A DNA stretch of 64,000 bases, from assembly GCA_944390485.1 (NCBI GenBank), contig CALXPQ010000002.1, forward strand, positions 124,001-188,000. The letters are read 5' to 3'. Positions within the stretch are counted from its first letter, which is position 1. Each line of letters opens with the position of its first letter. This DNA comes from Veillonellales bacterium (lineage in GTDB: Bacteria; Bacillota; Negativicutes; Veillonellales; Dialisteraceae). Position numbers and translations under genes: made by a program. Below the pieces are notes generated by a model, which saw only the letters and a list, made by a program, of their open reading frames with translations, ran no database searches and was not told where the DNA came from. This document shows, piece by piece, positions 42,953 to 50,752 of this stretch.

Positions 42953-43972
42953 ATGAAACGATCCATGAAACTGCTGGCACTGGCCGCTTCGTGTCTGGCG
43001 CTCCTCGCCGGAGGCTGCGGCCCCTCGGCAGACCAGAAGACTGCGCCGAAAGCGCTCGCGCTCAATACGGAAGCCGCTGCGCCCGTCTCCCACGCGACGA
43101 AAGACGGGAAAGCGCCCGTGGTCTATATGACGCGGGACATTTCCCCGGAAGGACTCATGGCGGTATATAAAGCTATGGGCTGGACGCCGACGGGCAAAGT
43201 GGGCGTGAAGCTCTCCACGGGCGAACCGCCGGCGAGCCACTACCTCGATCCGAATCTCATTAAAGACCTCGTCCATGAAGTGAACGGCACCATTGTGGAA
43301 TGCAACACCGCCTACGGCGGCGCGCGCGCCTCCACGGCGATGCACAAACAGGTGGCGGCCGACCACGGCTTCACCGCCATTGCCGACGTGGACATCCAGG
43401 ATGAAGACGGCTCCATGGCGCTCCCCGTGGCGAACGGCTACCACCTGAAGGAAAACTACGTGGGCTCCCACTTCGCGAATTACGACTCCTACCTCGTGCT
43501 GTCCCACTTCAAAGGACATACCAGCGCGGGCTTCGGCGGGGCCATCAAGAATATTTCCATCGGCTTCGGCTCCAGCGAAGGCAAGAGCTGGATCCACACC
43601 GCGGCGACGAGCCGGACCGGCATCCGTCCGCCAAAGCAGGACGATTTCCTTGAATCCATGGCGGATGCGGCGAAGTCCGTCTCTGATTATCTCGGCGGCG
43701 GCGAGCGCATCGCCTATGTGAACGTCATGAACAATCTCTCCGTGGACTGCGACTGCAACGGCCACCCCGCCGCCCCGGAAATGGCGGATGTGGGCATCCT
43801 CGCCTCCACCGATCCGGTGGCGCTCGATCAGGCCTGCATCAACCTCGTATACAGCGCGCCGGACAGCGCGGCGCTCATCGAACGCATCGAGAGCCGGAAC
43901 GGCCTCCACACGCTGGAGGCGGCGGAGCGGAACGGCCTCGGCAGCCGCACCTACCAGCTGGTGGAGCTCTGA
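42953..43972 (+). CDS. DUF362 lipoprotein A
   Basis: 339 residues. Lipoprotein signal MKRSMKLLALAASCLALLAGGC with Cys22 lipidated; a short linker leads to a DUF362 domain. Conserved blocks: GVKLSTGEPPASHYLDPN, NYDSYLVLSHFKGHTSAGFGG and MNNLSVDCDCNGH. The HFKGH and CDC motifs are shared with the cytoplasmic DUF362 at 37473. AGGAGG precedes ATG 42953. It is about 85-90% identical by eye to the next gene, a recent tandem duplicate. Confidence 0.88.
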   Translation: MKRSMKLLALAASCLALLAGGCGPSADQKTAPKALALNTEAAAPVSHATKDGKAPVVYMTRDISPEGLMAVYKAMGWTPTGKVGVKLSTGEPPASHYLDPNLIKDLVHEVNGTIVECNTAYGGARASTAMHKQVAADHGFTAIADVDIQDEDGSMALPVANGYHLKENYVGSHFANYDSYLVLSHFKGHTSAGFGGAIKNISIGFGSSEGKSWIHTAATSRTGIRPPKQDDFLESMADAAKSVSDYLGGGERIAYVNVMNNLSVDCDCNGHPAAPEMADVGILASTDPVALDQACINLVYSAPDSAALIERIESRNGLHTLEAAERNGLGSRTYQLVEL

Positions 43973-44034
43973 TCTCCTGATTTTCCTGTGACGCATCCCG
44001 GCGGACCGCCGCGCGGGGTGGAAAGGAGGCAATC

Positions 44035-45048
44035 ATGAAAAAATCCTGGAAACTGATGGCGCTCGCCGCGTCGTGTCTCGCACTCCTCGCCGGAGGCTGC
44101 GGCCCCTCGGCGGAGCAGTCCGCCGCGCCGAAAGCGGTCGCCGTGAATACGGAAGCGGCTGCGCCCTCCCACGCGACGAAAGACGGGAAAGCGCCCGTGG
44201 TCTATATGACGAAAGACATCTCCCCGGAAGGACTCATGGCGGTATACAAAGCCATGGGCTGGACGCCCACGGGCAAAGTGGGCGTGAAGCTCTCCACAGG
44301 CGAGCCGCCGGCGAGCCACTACCTCGACCCGAATCTCATCAAGGACCTCGTCCATGAAGTGAACGGCACCATCGTGGAATGCAACACCGCCTACGGCGGC
44401 GCGCGCGCCTCCACGGCGATGCACAAACAGGTGGCGGCCGACCACGGCTTCACCGCCATCGCCGATGTGGACATCCAGGATGAAGACGGCTCCATGGCGC
44501 TCCCCGTGGCGAACGGCTTCCACCTGAAGGAAACCTACGTGGGCTCCCACTTCGCGAATTACGACTCCTACCTCGTGCTGTCCCACTTCAAGGGGCACGC
44601 CATGGCGGGCTTCGGCGGGGCCATCAAGAATATTTCCATCGGTTTCGGCTCCAGCGAGGGCAAGAGCTGGATCCACACCGCGGGCAATGCGAAGAGCGGC
44701 ATCGGCGGCGATCAGGATGACTTCCTCGAATCCATGGCCGACGCGGCGAAGTCCGTCTCGGACTATCTCGGCGGCGGCGAGCGCATCGCCTATGTGAGCG
44801 TCATGAACAATCTCTCCGTGGACTGCGACTGCGACGGCCACGCGGCGGCGCCGGACATGCATGACATCGGCGTCCTCGCCTCCACCGACCCGGTGGCGCT
44901 CGATCAGGCCTGCATCGACCTCGTGTACAGCGCGCCGGACAGCGCGTCCCTCGTGGAGCGCATCGAGAGCCGGAACGGTCTCCACACGCTGGAAGCCGCT
45001 GAGCAGATCGGCCTCGGCAGCCGCACCTACCAGCTGGTACAGCTCTGA
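44035..45048 (+). CDS. DUF362 lipoprotein B
   Basis: 337 residues. Lipoprotein signal MKKSWKLMALAASCLALLAGGC. It has the same domain order as the upstream copy, with small differences: a two-residue shorter linker, HFKGHAMAGFGG, and GNAKSGIGGDQDD in the loop where the first copy has ATSRTGIRPPKQDD. AAAGGAGG precedes ATG 44035. The stop overlaps the start of the permease by one base, which indicates translational coupling. Confidence 0.88.
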   Translation: MKKSWKLMALAASCLALLAGGCGPSAEQSAAPKAVAVNTEAAAPSHATKDGKAPVVYMTKDISPEGLMAVYKAMGWTPTGKVGVKLSTGEPPASHYLDPNLIKDLVHEVNGTIVECNTAYGGARASTAMHKQVAADHGFTAIADVDIQDEDGSMALPVANGFHLKETYVGSHFANYDSYLVLSHFKGHAMAGFGGAIKNISIGFGSSEGKSWIHTAGNAKSGIGGDQDDFLESMADAAKSVSDYLGGGERIAYVSVMNNLSVDCDCDGHAAAPDMHDIGVLASTDPVALDQACIDLVYSAPDSASLVERIESRNGLHTLEAAEQIGLGSRTYQLVQL

Positions 45049-45968
45049 TGGAAGCGACGCTCCACCGGGAGTTCGTCTACCTCTGGTACTACTTCTCCGT
45101 CCAGCTGGACCAGATCTTTGACTACTGGCTCCTCGGGATGCTTCTCGGCTCGGCGGTGTCCGTCTTCGGGAAAGAGAAGATCCACCGCTTCTTCGGGCGG
45201 ATGCAGGGCGGGCGGTACGGCCTTTTCGGCCTCCTCCCCGCGAGCCTTCTGGGCCTCGCCTCGCCGCTCTGCATGTACGGCACCATCCCCATCGCGGCGT
45301 CCTTCGCCGCCCGGGGCATGCGCGAAGACTGGCTCGCCGCCTTCATGATGTCCTCGGTGCTGCTGAATCCGCAGCTCATCATCTACAGCGCGGCGCTGGG
45401 CGAGACCGCGCTCGCCGTGCGCGTCGTCTCGTGCGTCCTCTGCGGCATGGCGGCGGGCTTCCTCGTGTACTGGTTCTACGGACGGCGGGGGCGGCCCTTC
45501 TTCCGCTTCGACGGATTCGCCGGGCCGGAGAATCACGACACCGACCCGAACCTCCTTCTCCGCTTCGTGAAAAACTTCGGCCGCAACGTGCGGGCCACCG
45601 GCGGCTGGTTCCTGCTGGGCATCGTGCTGGCTGCACTCTTCCAGCGCTATGTCCCGGCGGAGACCTTCGCGGGGCTCTTCGGCAGGGACAACGAAGGCTT
45701 CGGCATCCTCCTCGCCGCGACCATCGGCGTGCCCCTCTACGTGTGCGGCGGCGGGACCATCCCGCTCCTGCAGGCGTGGCTCGTCTCCGGCATGAGCCTC
45801 GGCAGCGCCGCGGCCTTCATGATCACCGGGCCGGCCACGAAGATCACCAACCTCGGCGCGCTCAAGATCTGCCTGGGCAGCGGGCGGTTCCTGCTTTACC
45901 TCGCCTTCGTCATGGCCTTCTCCGCCGTGACCGGGTTCTTTGTGGATGCGTTCATCCCGTATCCATGA
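45048..45968 (+). CDS. permease of the DUF318/ArsP (UPF0718) family
   Basis: 306 residues with about eight membrane helices in two halves. The family pattern is visible: SLLGLASPLCMYGTIPIAASFAARG in the first half and TIGVPLYVCGGGTIPLLQAWLVSG in the second, each with a Cys/Pro pair. Known relatives export organoarsenicals; others have no known substrate. It is the last gene of the operon beginning with the metallophosphoesterase or flavodoxin, coupled to DUF362 lipoprotein B. A terminator follows. Confidence 0.85.
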   Translation: MEATLHREFVYLWYYFSVQLDQIFDYWLLGMLLGSAVSVFGKEKIHRFFGRMQGGRYGLFGLLPASLLGLASPLCMYGTIPIAASFAARGMREDWLAAFMMSSVLLNPQLIIYSAALGETALAVRVVSCVLCGMAAGFLVYWFYGRRGRPFFRFDGFAGPENHDTDPNLLLRFVKNFGRNVRATGGWFLLGIVLAALFQRYVPAETFAGLFGRDNEGFGILLAATIGVPLYVCGGGTIPLLQAWLVSGMSLGSAAAFMITGPATKITNLGALKICLGSGRFLLYLAFVMAFSAVTGFFVDAFIPYP

Positions 45969-45979
45969 GTGGAAATATA

Positions 45980-46013
45980 AAACGTGCTTTTCTGAAAAAG
46001 GAAGCGCGTTTTT
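45980..46013 (+). terminator. terminator after permease
   Basis: AAACGTGCTT (45980-45989) and AAGCGCGTTT (46002-46011), ten pairs with one G-U, then T. Confidence 0.75.
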
Positions 46014-47263
46014 GCGTGGGAACGATTTGTTATGGAGGCGTTGGGAAAATGCACACGCGGTGCGGGGCAGACGGTGAGAATGCCCCGTGGAGCTGGCGGG
46101 GCGGGACGCATGGGCGGCATGAACGGTTCGTTCACACCGAGGCGGGCGCATATAGAGAGGGCGGTGCGTGTCCGCGCATGGGGAAGCGGGACGCATTTTC
46201 GATGCAGGGGGTATCGGCTCATGCAGGGGCGGGTCTACATGGAGCGTCCGTACGTGTCCGAAACATATGACTGTTTCTATTTTAGGAGCACGAACTTCAT
46301 AGTCGTGTCACTTTCCTTCTTCCCCCGGGAAGAATGGAAAGTAACCAAAGGAAGAAGCGGCCGGCCAGGCGAAAAAGGACCTGTCGGCGGGGCGTCCTGC
46401 CGCTCAGTTTGTAATTCCCAGTGGTCGGGCAATAGCAAGGAATGCGACAGAGCAACAGGCATGCCGGGACAGTACAAACTGCAAGACGCGGCAGGACGCC
46501 CCGCCTGCTGCGGCACTGAGGAGCCGCACCTGCCCTTTTTCTAAATGGCCGGGCGCAATCCCGGCGCTCCGGTTGAGAGCGCCTGAGGAGAAGGGCGGCA
46601 CAAATTAGAAAGCCGCCCCGCTGGAACTGCCCGGCTTCGGGGCCGGGCTCAGGCGAGGGGAGGAGCCGTATTCCCGTCCGCGGGGAACAAAGTGTCCGCA
46701 AGCGGACATCTCCGCCGTGCTGCGCACGAGCGTAAAGGAAAGTAGTGTCCGGCTTCGCCGGAAATTTACGCGGCGCGCTGCGCCTGCGTATGGAACAAAG
46801 CAGAAAGCCCGGCAGAGCCGGGCTCTATCCGCCGCGCTTCGCGCGTGCGTATGGGGAGCAACATTAGGAGAATAGACCTTTGTGACTGAAGAAGCAGGTT
46901 ATTCAACGTATGTGGGTCCGCTCCTGCATGAGAAAGTACAGAATCACAAGGGAGCCGCGAAGCGGCGACACAAAACTTCTCCGTGCATGAGGAGAAAAGA
47001 ATTCTTTTCTATGTGGGTCTGCATCTATGTATGAGAAATGTTCACGTCGAAAATGAAGCCCGCACCTCATGCACGATATAAGTCCAGCACTGGTGCAGCT
47101 TCCCCGCCCCTTTGAACGGAGGCTGGTGCCCGAAGGGAGAAAATTTCGCCGGTGGCGTCAGCCGGAGCGCCTGTTTGAGCGACCGCAGGGAGCGAGTTGC
47201 GCGGAGGGTAGTGACCGGCGAAATTTTCAGGCCGCAGTGACGGGGCGGCTGCCCTTTCTTTTG

Positions 47264-47302
47264 CTTCGTTTTCTTTCCGTCAGGCACGGAAAGAAAATGA
47301 AG
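47264..47302. repeat. hairpin of repeat unit A
   Basis: Arms of 17 bp (CTTCGTTTTCTTTCCGT and its complement with one G-T) around a five-base loop. Confidence 0.8.
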
Positions 47303-47622
47303 GGACCATGGAATCACATTCCAAAAATGGAAACAGTCGTGTGTTTCGGATACGTACGGCATCGTTATGTGAGCCCGCATCGGTGTATGAGAAACGTTCA
47401 CATCGAAAATGAATCCCGCACTCCATGCTCGATACAAGTCCAGCACTGGTGCAGCTTCCCCGCCCGTTCCGTTGGAGGCCGACCCGGGGGGGGAGCTGGG
47501 CACCGGCTCAGCGTGAAGACGGGCCGCCGTGTTTGAGCGACCGGAGGGAGCGAGTTGCGGCCCGTTAGCTGAGACGGCGATCAGCTTAGGCTGGAAACGC
47601 GCGGCGGCGCTCCCTTTCTTGG

Positions 47623-47658
47623 CCGACATTCTTTCCGAGCGGTCGGAAAGAATGTCGG
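47623..47658. repeat. hairpin of repeat unit B
   Basis: Perfect 16-bp arms CCGACATTCTTTCCGA and complement, four-base loop GCGG. Confidence 0.9.
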
Positions 47659-48079
47659 AGACCATGGAATCACATTCCCAAAATGGAAACGGTCGCACAT
47701 GAGAAACACGGACGGTCTCTCTATGTGGGTCCGCTCCTGCATGAAAACGTACAGAGCCATAAGGGAGCCGCTAAGCGGCGACACAAACTTTCTCCGGGCA
47801 TGAAGAAAAAGGAATCCTTCTCTATGTGGGTCCGCCCCGGTGTGCGCGAAACGTCCGCGTCGAAAATGAAGTCCGCACCTCATGCACGAGGCACGTCCAG
47901 CACTGGTGCAGCATCCCCGCCCGTTCCGTTGGAGGCCGACCCCGCAGGGGGAAATTTTGAGAGCGCCGCCGTGAAGCGGCCGCGCCGTGTTTGAGCGAGC
48001 GCAGCGAGCGAGTTGCGCGGACGTAGGCGGGGGTCTCAAAATTTAGGCCGGAAACGCGCGGCGGCGCCCCCTTTCTTGG

Positions 48080-48115
48080 CCGACATTCTTTCCGAGCGGT
48101 CGGAAAGAATGTCGG
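48080..48115. repeat. hairpin of repeat unit C
   Basis: The same perfect 16-bp arms and GCGG loop as unit B. Confidence 0.9.
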
Positions 48116-48282
48116 GGACCATGGAATCACATTCCGAAAATGGAAACAGTCGTGTGTTTCGGACACGTACGGTCTTTCTATGTGGGTCCGCCCCGATGTT
48201 TGCAAAACATTTGCATCGCCATGCAGGCCCGCCGGGCCATACGAAAACACGCCCTTTCCCGCAGGAAGGAGCGTGTTTTCGT

Positions 48283-49086
48283 TCATTCGTACCAGCCGAA
48301 AAGCGACCGGCCGCCGTCGAGCTTGCCGATGGCCGCCATTTCTTCGGCGGAGAGGACGAAGTCGAAGACGTCGAGATTTTCTTTCATGCGCGCGGGCTTC
48401 GCGGTTTTCGGGATGACCGGGATGCCGTGCTGGAGGAGGAAGCGCAAGGCGGTCTGGGCGGCGGTCTTGCCGTGCGCGCGGCCTATGGCGGAGAGGAGTT
48501 CGTTCGTGAAGAGGTGCCGCCGCCCTTCGGCGAAGGGGCTCCACGCCTGCATGACCACGCCCCGTTCGGCGCACGCCGCGGCGAGGTCGAGGTGAGGATA
48601 GAAGACGTGCGCTTCCGCCTGATTCACCGCAGGGACTTCGCCGGTCTCGCGGAGGAAGGCTTCCATTTCCCGCGCGCTGAAGTTGGAGATGCCGAGGGCG
48701 CGGAGCTTTCCTTCTGCGCGGGCTTCCTGCATGGCGCGGTACATGGCGGGCGCGTCCCGGTAGGGCTCGTGGATGAGGAAGAGGTCGATGTAATCCGTGC
48801 CGAGGTGGCGGAGGGCGGCGTCGATCTGCTGTCTCGTCCCTTCGTAGCTGTCGGCGGGGCTGCACACTTTCGTGGTGAGGAAGATCTGTTCCCGCGGCAC
48901 GCCCGCGCGGCGGAGGCCTTCGCCCACGGCGTCCTCGTTGCGGTACATCTGCGCCGTGTCGATGAGGCGGTACCCGCAGCGGAGGGCCGCCGCGACCGCT
49001 TCCGCGCAGGCTTCGTCCCGGAGGGCCCAGGTGCCGAAGCCCACGAGGGGCATGGCGCGGCCCGTGTTCAGTGTGACCGTATGCAT
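48283..49086 (-). CDS. aldo/keto reductase
   Basis: 267 residues, TIM-barrel AKR. The catalytic tetrad is present: Asp43 and Tyr48 (RLIDTAQMYRNED), Lys73 (LTTKV) and His106 (LFLIHEP). The C-terminal NADPH-binding loop IPVIPKTAKPARMKEN is typical. It reduces carbonyls such as methylglyoxal or 2,5-diketogluconate; the substrate is not predictable. It is the last gene of a three-gene minus-strand unit, 4 bp after the FMN reductase. Confidence 0.93.
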   Translation of the reverse strand: MHTVTLNTGRAMPLVGFGTWALRDEACAEAVAAALRCGYRLIDTAQMYRNEDAVGEGLRRAGVPREQIFLTTKVCSPADSYEGTRQQIDAALRHLGTDYIDLFLIHEPYRDAPAMYRAMQEARAEGKLRALGISNFSAREMEAFLRETGEVPAVNQAEAHVFYPHLDLAAACAERGVVMQAWSPFAEGRRHLFTNELLSAIGRAHGKTAAQTALRFLLQHGIPVIPKTAKPARMKENLDVFDFVLSAEEMAAIGKLDGGRSLFGWYE

Positions 49087-49090
49087 GGCG

Positions 49091-49666
49091 TCACCGCGCC
49101 GCTTCCTGCAGGCGGAGGTAGTACGCCATGTTTTCTCCGAGGCGGGCCGCCGTGGCGAGGGCTTCTTCGTCGTCCTTCACTTCGCCGGGGAGCCGGCCGT
49201 ACCCCACGGCCCAGTAGGTGCTGCCCGCGACGAACATGTCGTGGTTCAGGAAGAAGCGGTTCATCCCGTCCGCGGCGGCGAGCGCCCCGGCCCGGCGGGC
49301 GGCGGAGACGGAGGCTCCCACCTTGCGGGAGAAGAGGCCGGGGTTCATGTCGGCCACGACCGCCGCGCGCTCCAGGAGCGCCTGCATATTGGCGGAGAGA
49401 TTCGCCGCGTAGGACGGGGAGCCGAGGAGGAGGCCGTCCGCGGCCTTCATTGTTTCGAAGAGTTCGCGGAAGGGGTCGCCGCCGTGGACGCAGTTCCCCC
49501 GGCCGCCGCAGGCCCAGCACGCGCGGCACGGGCGGACCCACTGGCCGGCGAGCTGCACGAGCTCGGTCTCGATGCCTTCTTTCCGGAGAGAGGCGAGCGC
49601 CGTTTCGAGGAGGACGGCGGTGTTGCCATCGCGCCGGGCGCTGCCGTTGATGGCGAGGACTTTCAT
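49091..49666 (-). CDS. NADPH-dependent FMN reductase / flavodoxin family protein
   Basis: 191 residues. The flavodoxin-like fold starts MKVLAINGSARRDGNTAVLL, the FMN phosphate loop. Cys residues in RPCRACWACGGRGNCVHGGDPF and the LLLGSPSYAANLSANMQALLER block mark the iron-sulfur flavoprotein/WrbA-related group; a cluster is possible but not certain. It is the middle gene of the minus-strand unit with a paralogue upstream and the AKR downstream. Confidence 0.88.
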   Translation of the reverse strand: MKVLAINGSARRDGNTAVLLETALASLRKEGIETELVQLAGQWVRPCRACWACGGRGNCVHGGDPFRELFETMKAADGLLLGSPSYAANLSANMQALLERAAVVADMNPGLFSRKVGASVSAARRAGALAAADGMNRFFLNHDMFVAGSTYWAVGYGRLPGEVKDDEEALATAARLGENMAYYLRLQEAAR

Positions 49667-49685
49667 GGGATGGTTCCTTTCTGGT

Positions 49686-50222
49686 TCACTGGGGGAGCGA
49701 GGCCCCGAAAAGGCGGATCCGGTGGAGCAGTTCCGCGCTGACGGTCTCGCCGGCGCAGGTGAAGACGCCCAGATTCTCGAGGCCGAGGTAGCCGAGGAAA
49801 TCGCCTTCGTAGGAGAAGAGCGCTCCGTCGTACATGGCCGGCGCGCCGCTGGCGAGGAGGAGTGCCGCGTACCGCAGGCGGGCGGGCTTCCGCTCCTTCG
49901 GGTAGAGCGCCGCGTAGAAGCGGTCGATCACGCATTTCATCTGGCCGGAGAAACCGTGGTAATACATGGGCGAGGCGAGGACGAGCATGTCCGTCTCCGC
50001 GAGGAGCGGGTAGATCTCGTCCATGCCGTCCCGCTGGACGCACCGGGCCGCGTCCGTGCGGTGGCACGCTTCGCACGCGCGGCATCCATGGATGGCGAGG
50101 CGGCACACGTCCACTGCGCGCACCGTGTGGCCCGCGTTTTCCGCGCCCGCGCGGAGCGCTTCCGCCATGCGTTTCGTATGCCCCTCCGGCCGGGGGCTTC
50201 CGTTCAGGATCAGTAAGTTCAT
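49686..50222 (-). CDS. flavodoxin family NAD(P)H oxidoreductase
   Basis: 178 residues. The FMN loop LILNGSPRPEGHTKRMAEAL opens the protein; a cysteine cluster (HGCRACEACHRTDAARCVQRD) and LVLASPMYYHGFSGQMKCVIDRFY follow, as in the iron-sulfur flavoprotein-like NADPH-dependent FMN reductases. The start is ATG at 50222. It is the first gene of the three-gene minus-strand unit; 19 bp separate it from the next gene. Confidence 0.88.
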   Translation of the reverse strand: MNLLILNGSPRPEGHTKRMAEALRAGAENAGHTVRAVDVCRLAIHGCRACEACHRTDAARCVQRDGMDEIYPLLAETDMLVLASPMYYHGFSGQMKCVIDRFYAALYPKERKPARLRYAALLLASGAPAMYDGALFSYEGDFLGYLGLENLGVFTCAGETVSAELLHRIRLFGASLPQ

Positions 50223-50417
50223 GATGCATTCCCTCCCTGCGGCGCGAGCCGCTTTTCTTCTATCATACCGGGGCGGCGGGTCCGGCGCCAATGCCGGCTG
50301 TGCATTTTTCCCATGCCCGCCGGGCAGGCCGGCTGCGCCGTATGGTACAATGAAGCCATGCGGGGCGCGGCGGTCCGCCGCTGCGTCCGCGGACAGAGAT
50401 GAGCGGGAGGTGAGACG

Positions 50418-50699
50418 ATGGCGAGACGTCCGAAGATCCGCATCACCCTGATCGACCGGAAGGGACCCTGCCCGTGCCACCGCGGGCACCGCGTGGGGGA
50501 CTCCTTCGATTTCGACACGGAGCGGGGCCGGCTGTGCCCCATGGCGATGCATGTGGCCTTCCCCTACGTGGACATCCTGCGCTACGGCGGGGAGATCCCC
50601 CAGCCGGGCCAGCCGAAGGGGACGGCCGTCTTCTGCTGCCCCGATGTGGACACCATCAACGTGTTCCGCATCGAGCGCATCGACGAGGAGAAAGACTGA
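50418..50699 (+). CDS. TIGR04076 family small protein
   Basis: 93 residues. The pattern GPCPCHRGHRVGDSFDF, RLCPMAMHVAFPYVDILRYGG and VFCCPDVDTINVFRIE is that of the TIGR04076 family. These are small Cys-containing proteins found in anaerobes; function is unknown. Four to five cysteines could hold a metal. GGGAGGTGA precedes ATG 50418. It is convergent with the ornithine decarboxylase gene. Confidence 0.85.
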   Translation: MARRPKIRITLIDRKGPCPCHRGHRVGDSFDFDTERGRLCPMAMHVAFPYVDILRYGGEIPQPGQPKGTAVFCCPDVDTINVFRIERIDEEKD

Positions 50700-50752
50700 C
50701 GCACGAAAAAAGACTGTGAGCACGAAGCCCGCAGCCTTTTTTCTTTTTGGAT

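Larger units (their letters stand above)
46040..48280. repeat. gene-free region of modular repeats with strong hairpins
   Basis: 2.2 kb without a credible protein gene. Recurrent blocks are: CCAGCACTGGTGCAGC at 47084, 47440 and 47897; GTTTGAGCGA-rich 28-mers at 47174, 47531 and 47989; a long hairpin at 47264-47302, 47623-47658 and 48080-48115; and TATGTGGGTCCG at 46909, 47722, 47823 and 48179, with a variant at 47010. Unit periods are about 357 and 458 bp. A fourth, inverted and more diverged, copy lies at about 46235-46345 (GTCCGTACGTGTCCGAAACA and a hairpin). Open frames inside are short and poorly conserved, so a non-coding element is favoured. Confidence 0.75.

Noticed and set aside
46032..46544. 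Protein-coding frames in the repeat region (shared peptide RPYVSET.DCF)
   Set aside because: The shared peptide follows from conserved DNA blocks; differences between copies change amino acids and frames freely, and no ribosome sites are present.
48013..49650. A 545-codon plus-strand frame over the aldo/keto reductase and FMN reductase
   Set aside because: It lies antisense to two genes with intact catalytic motifs; no domain was seen.
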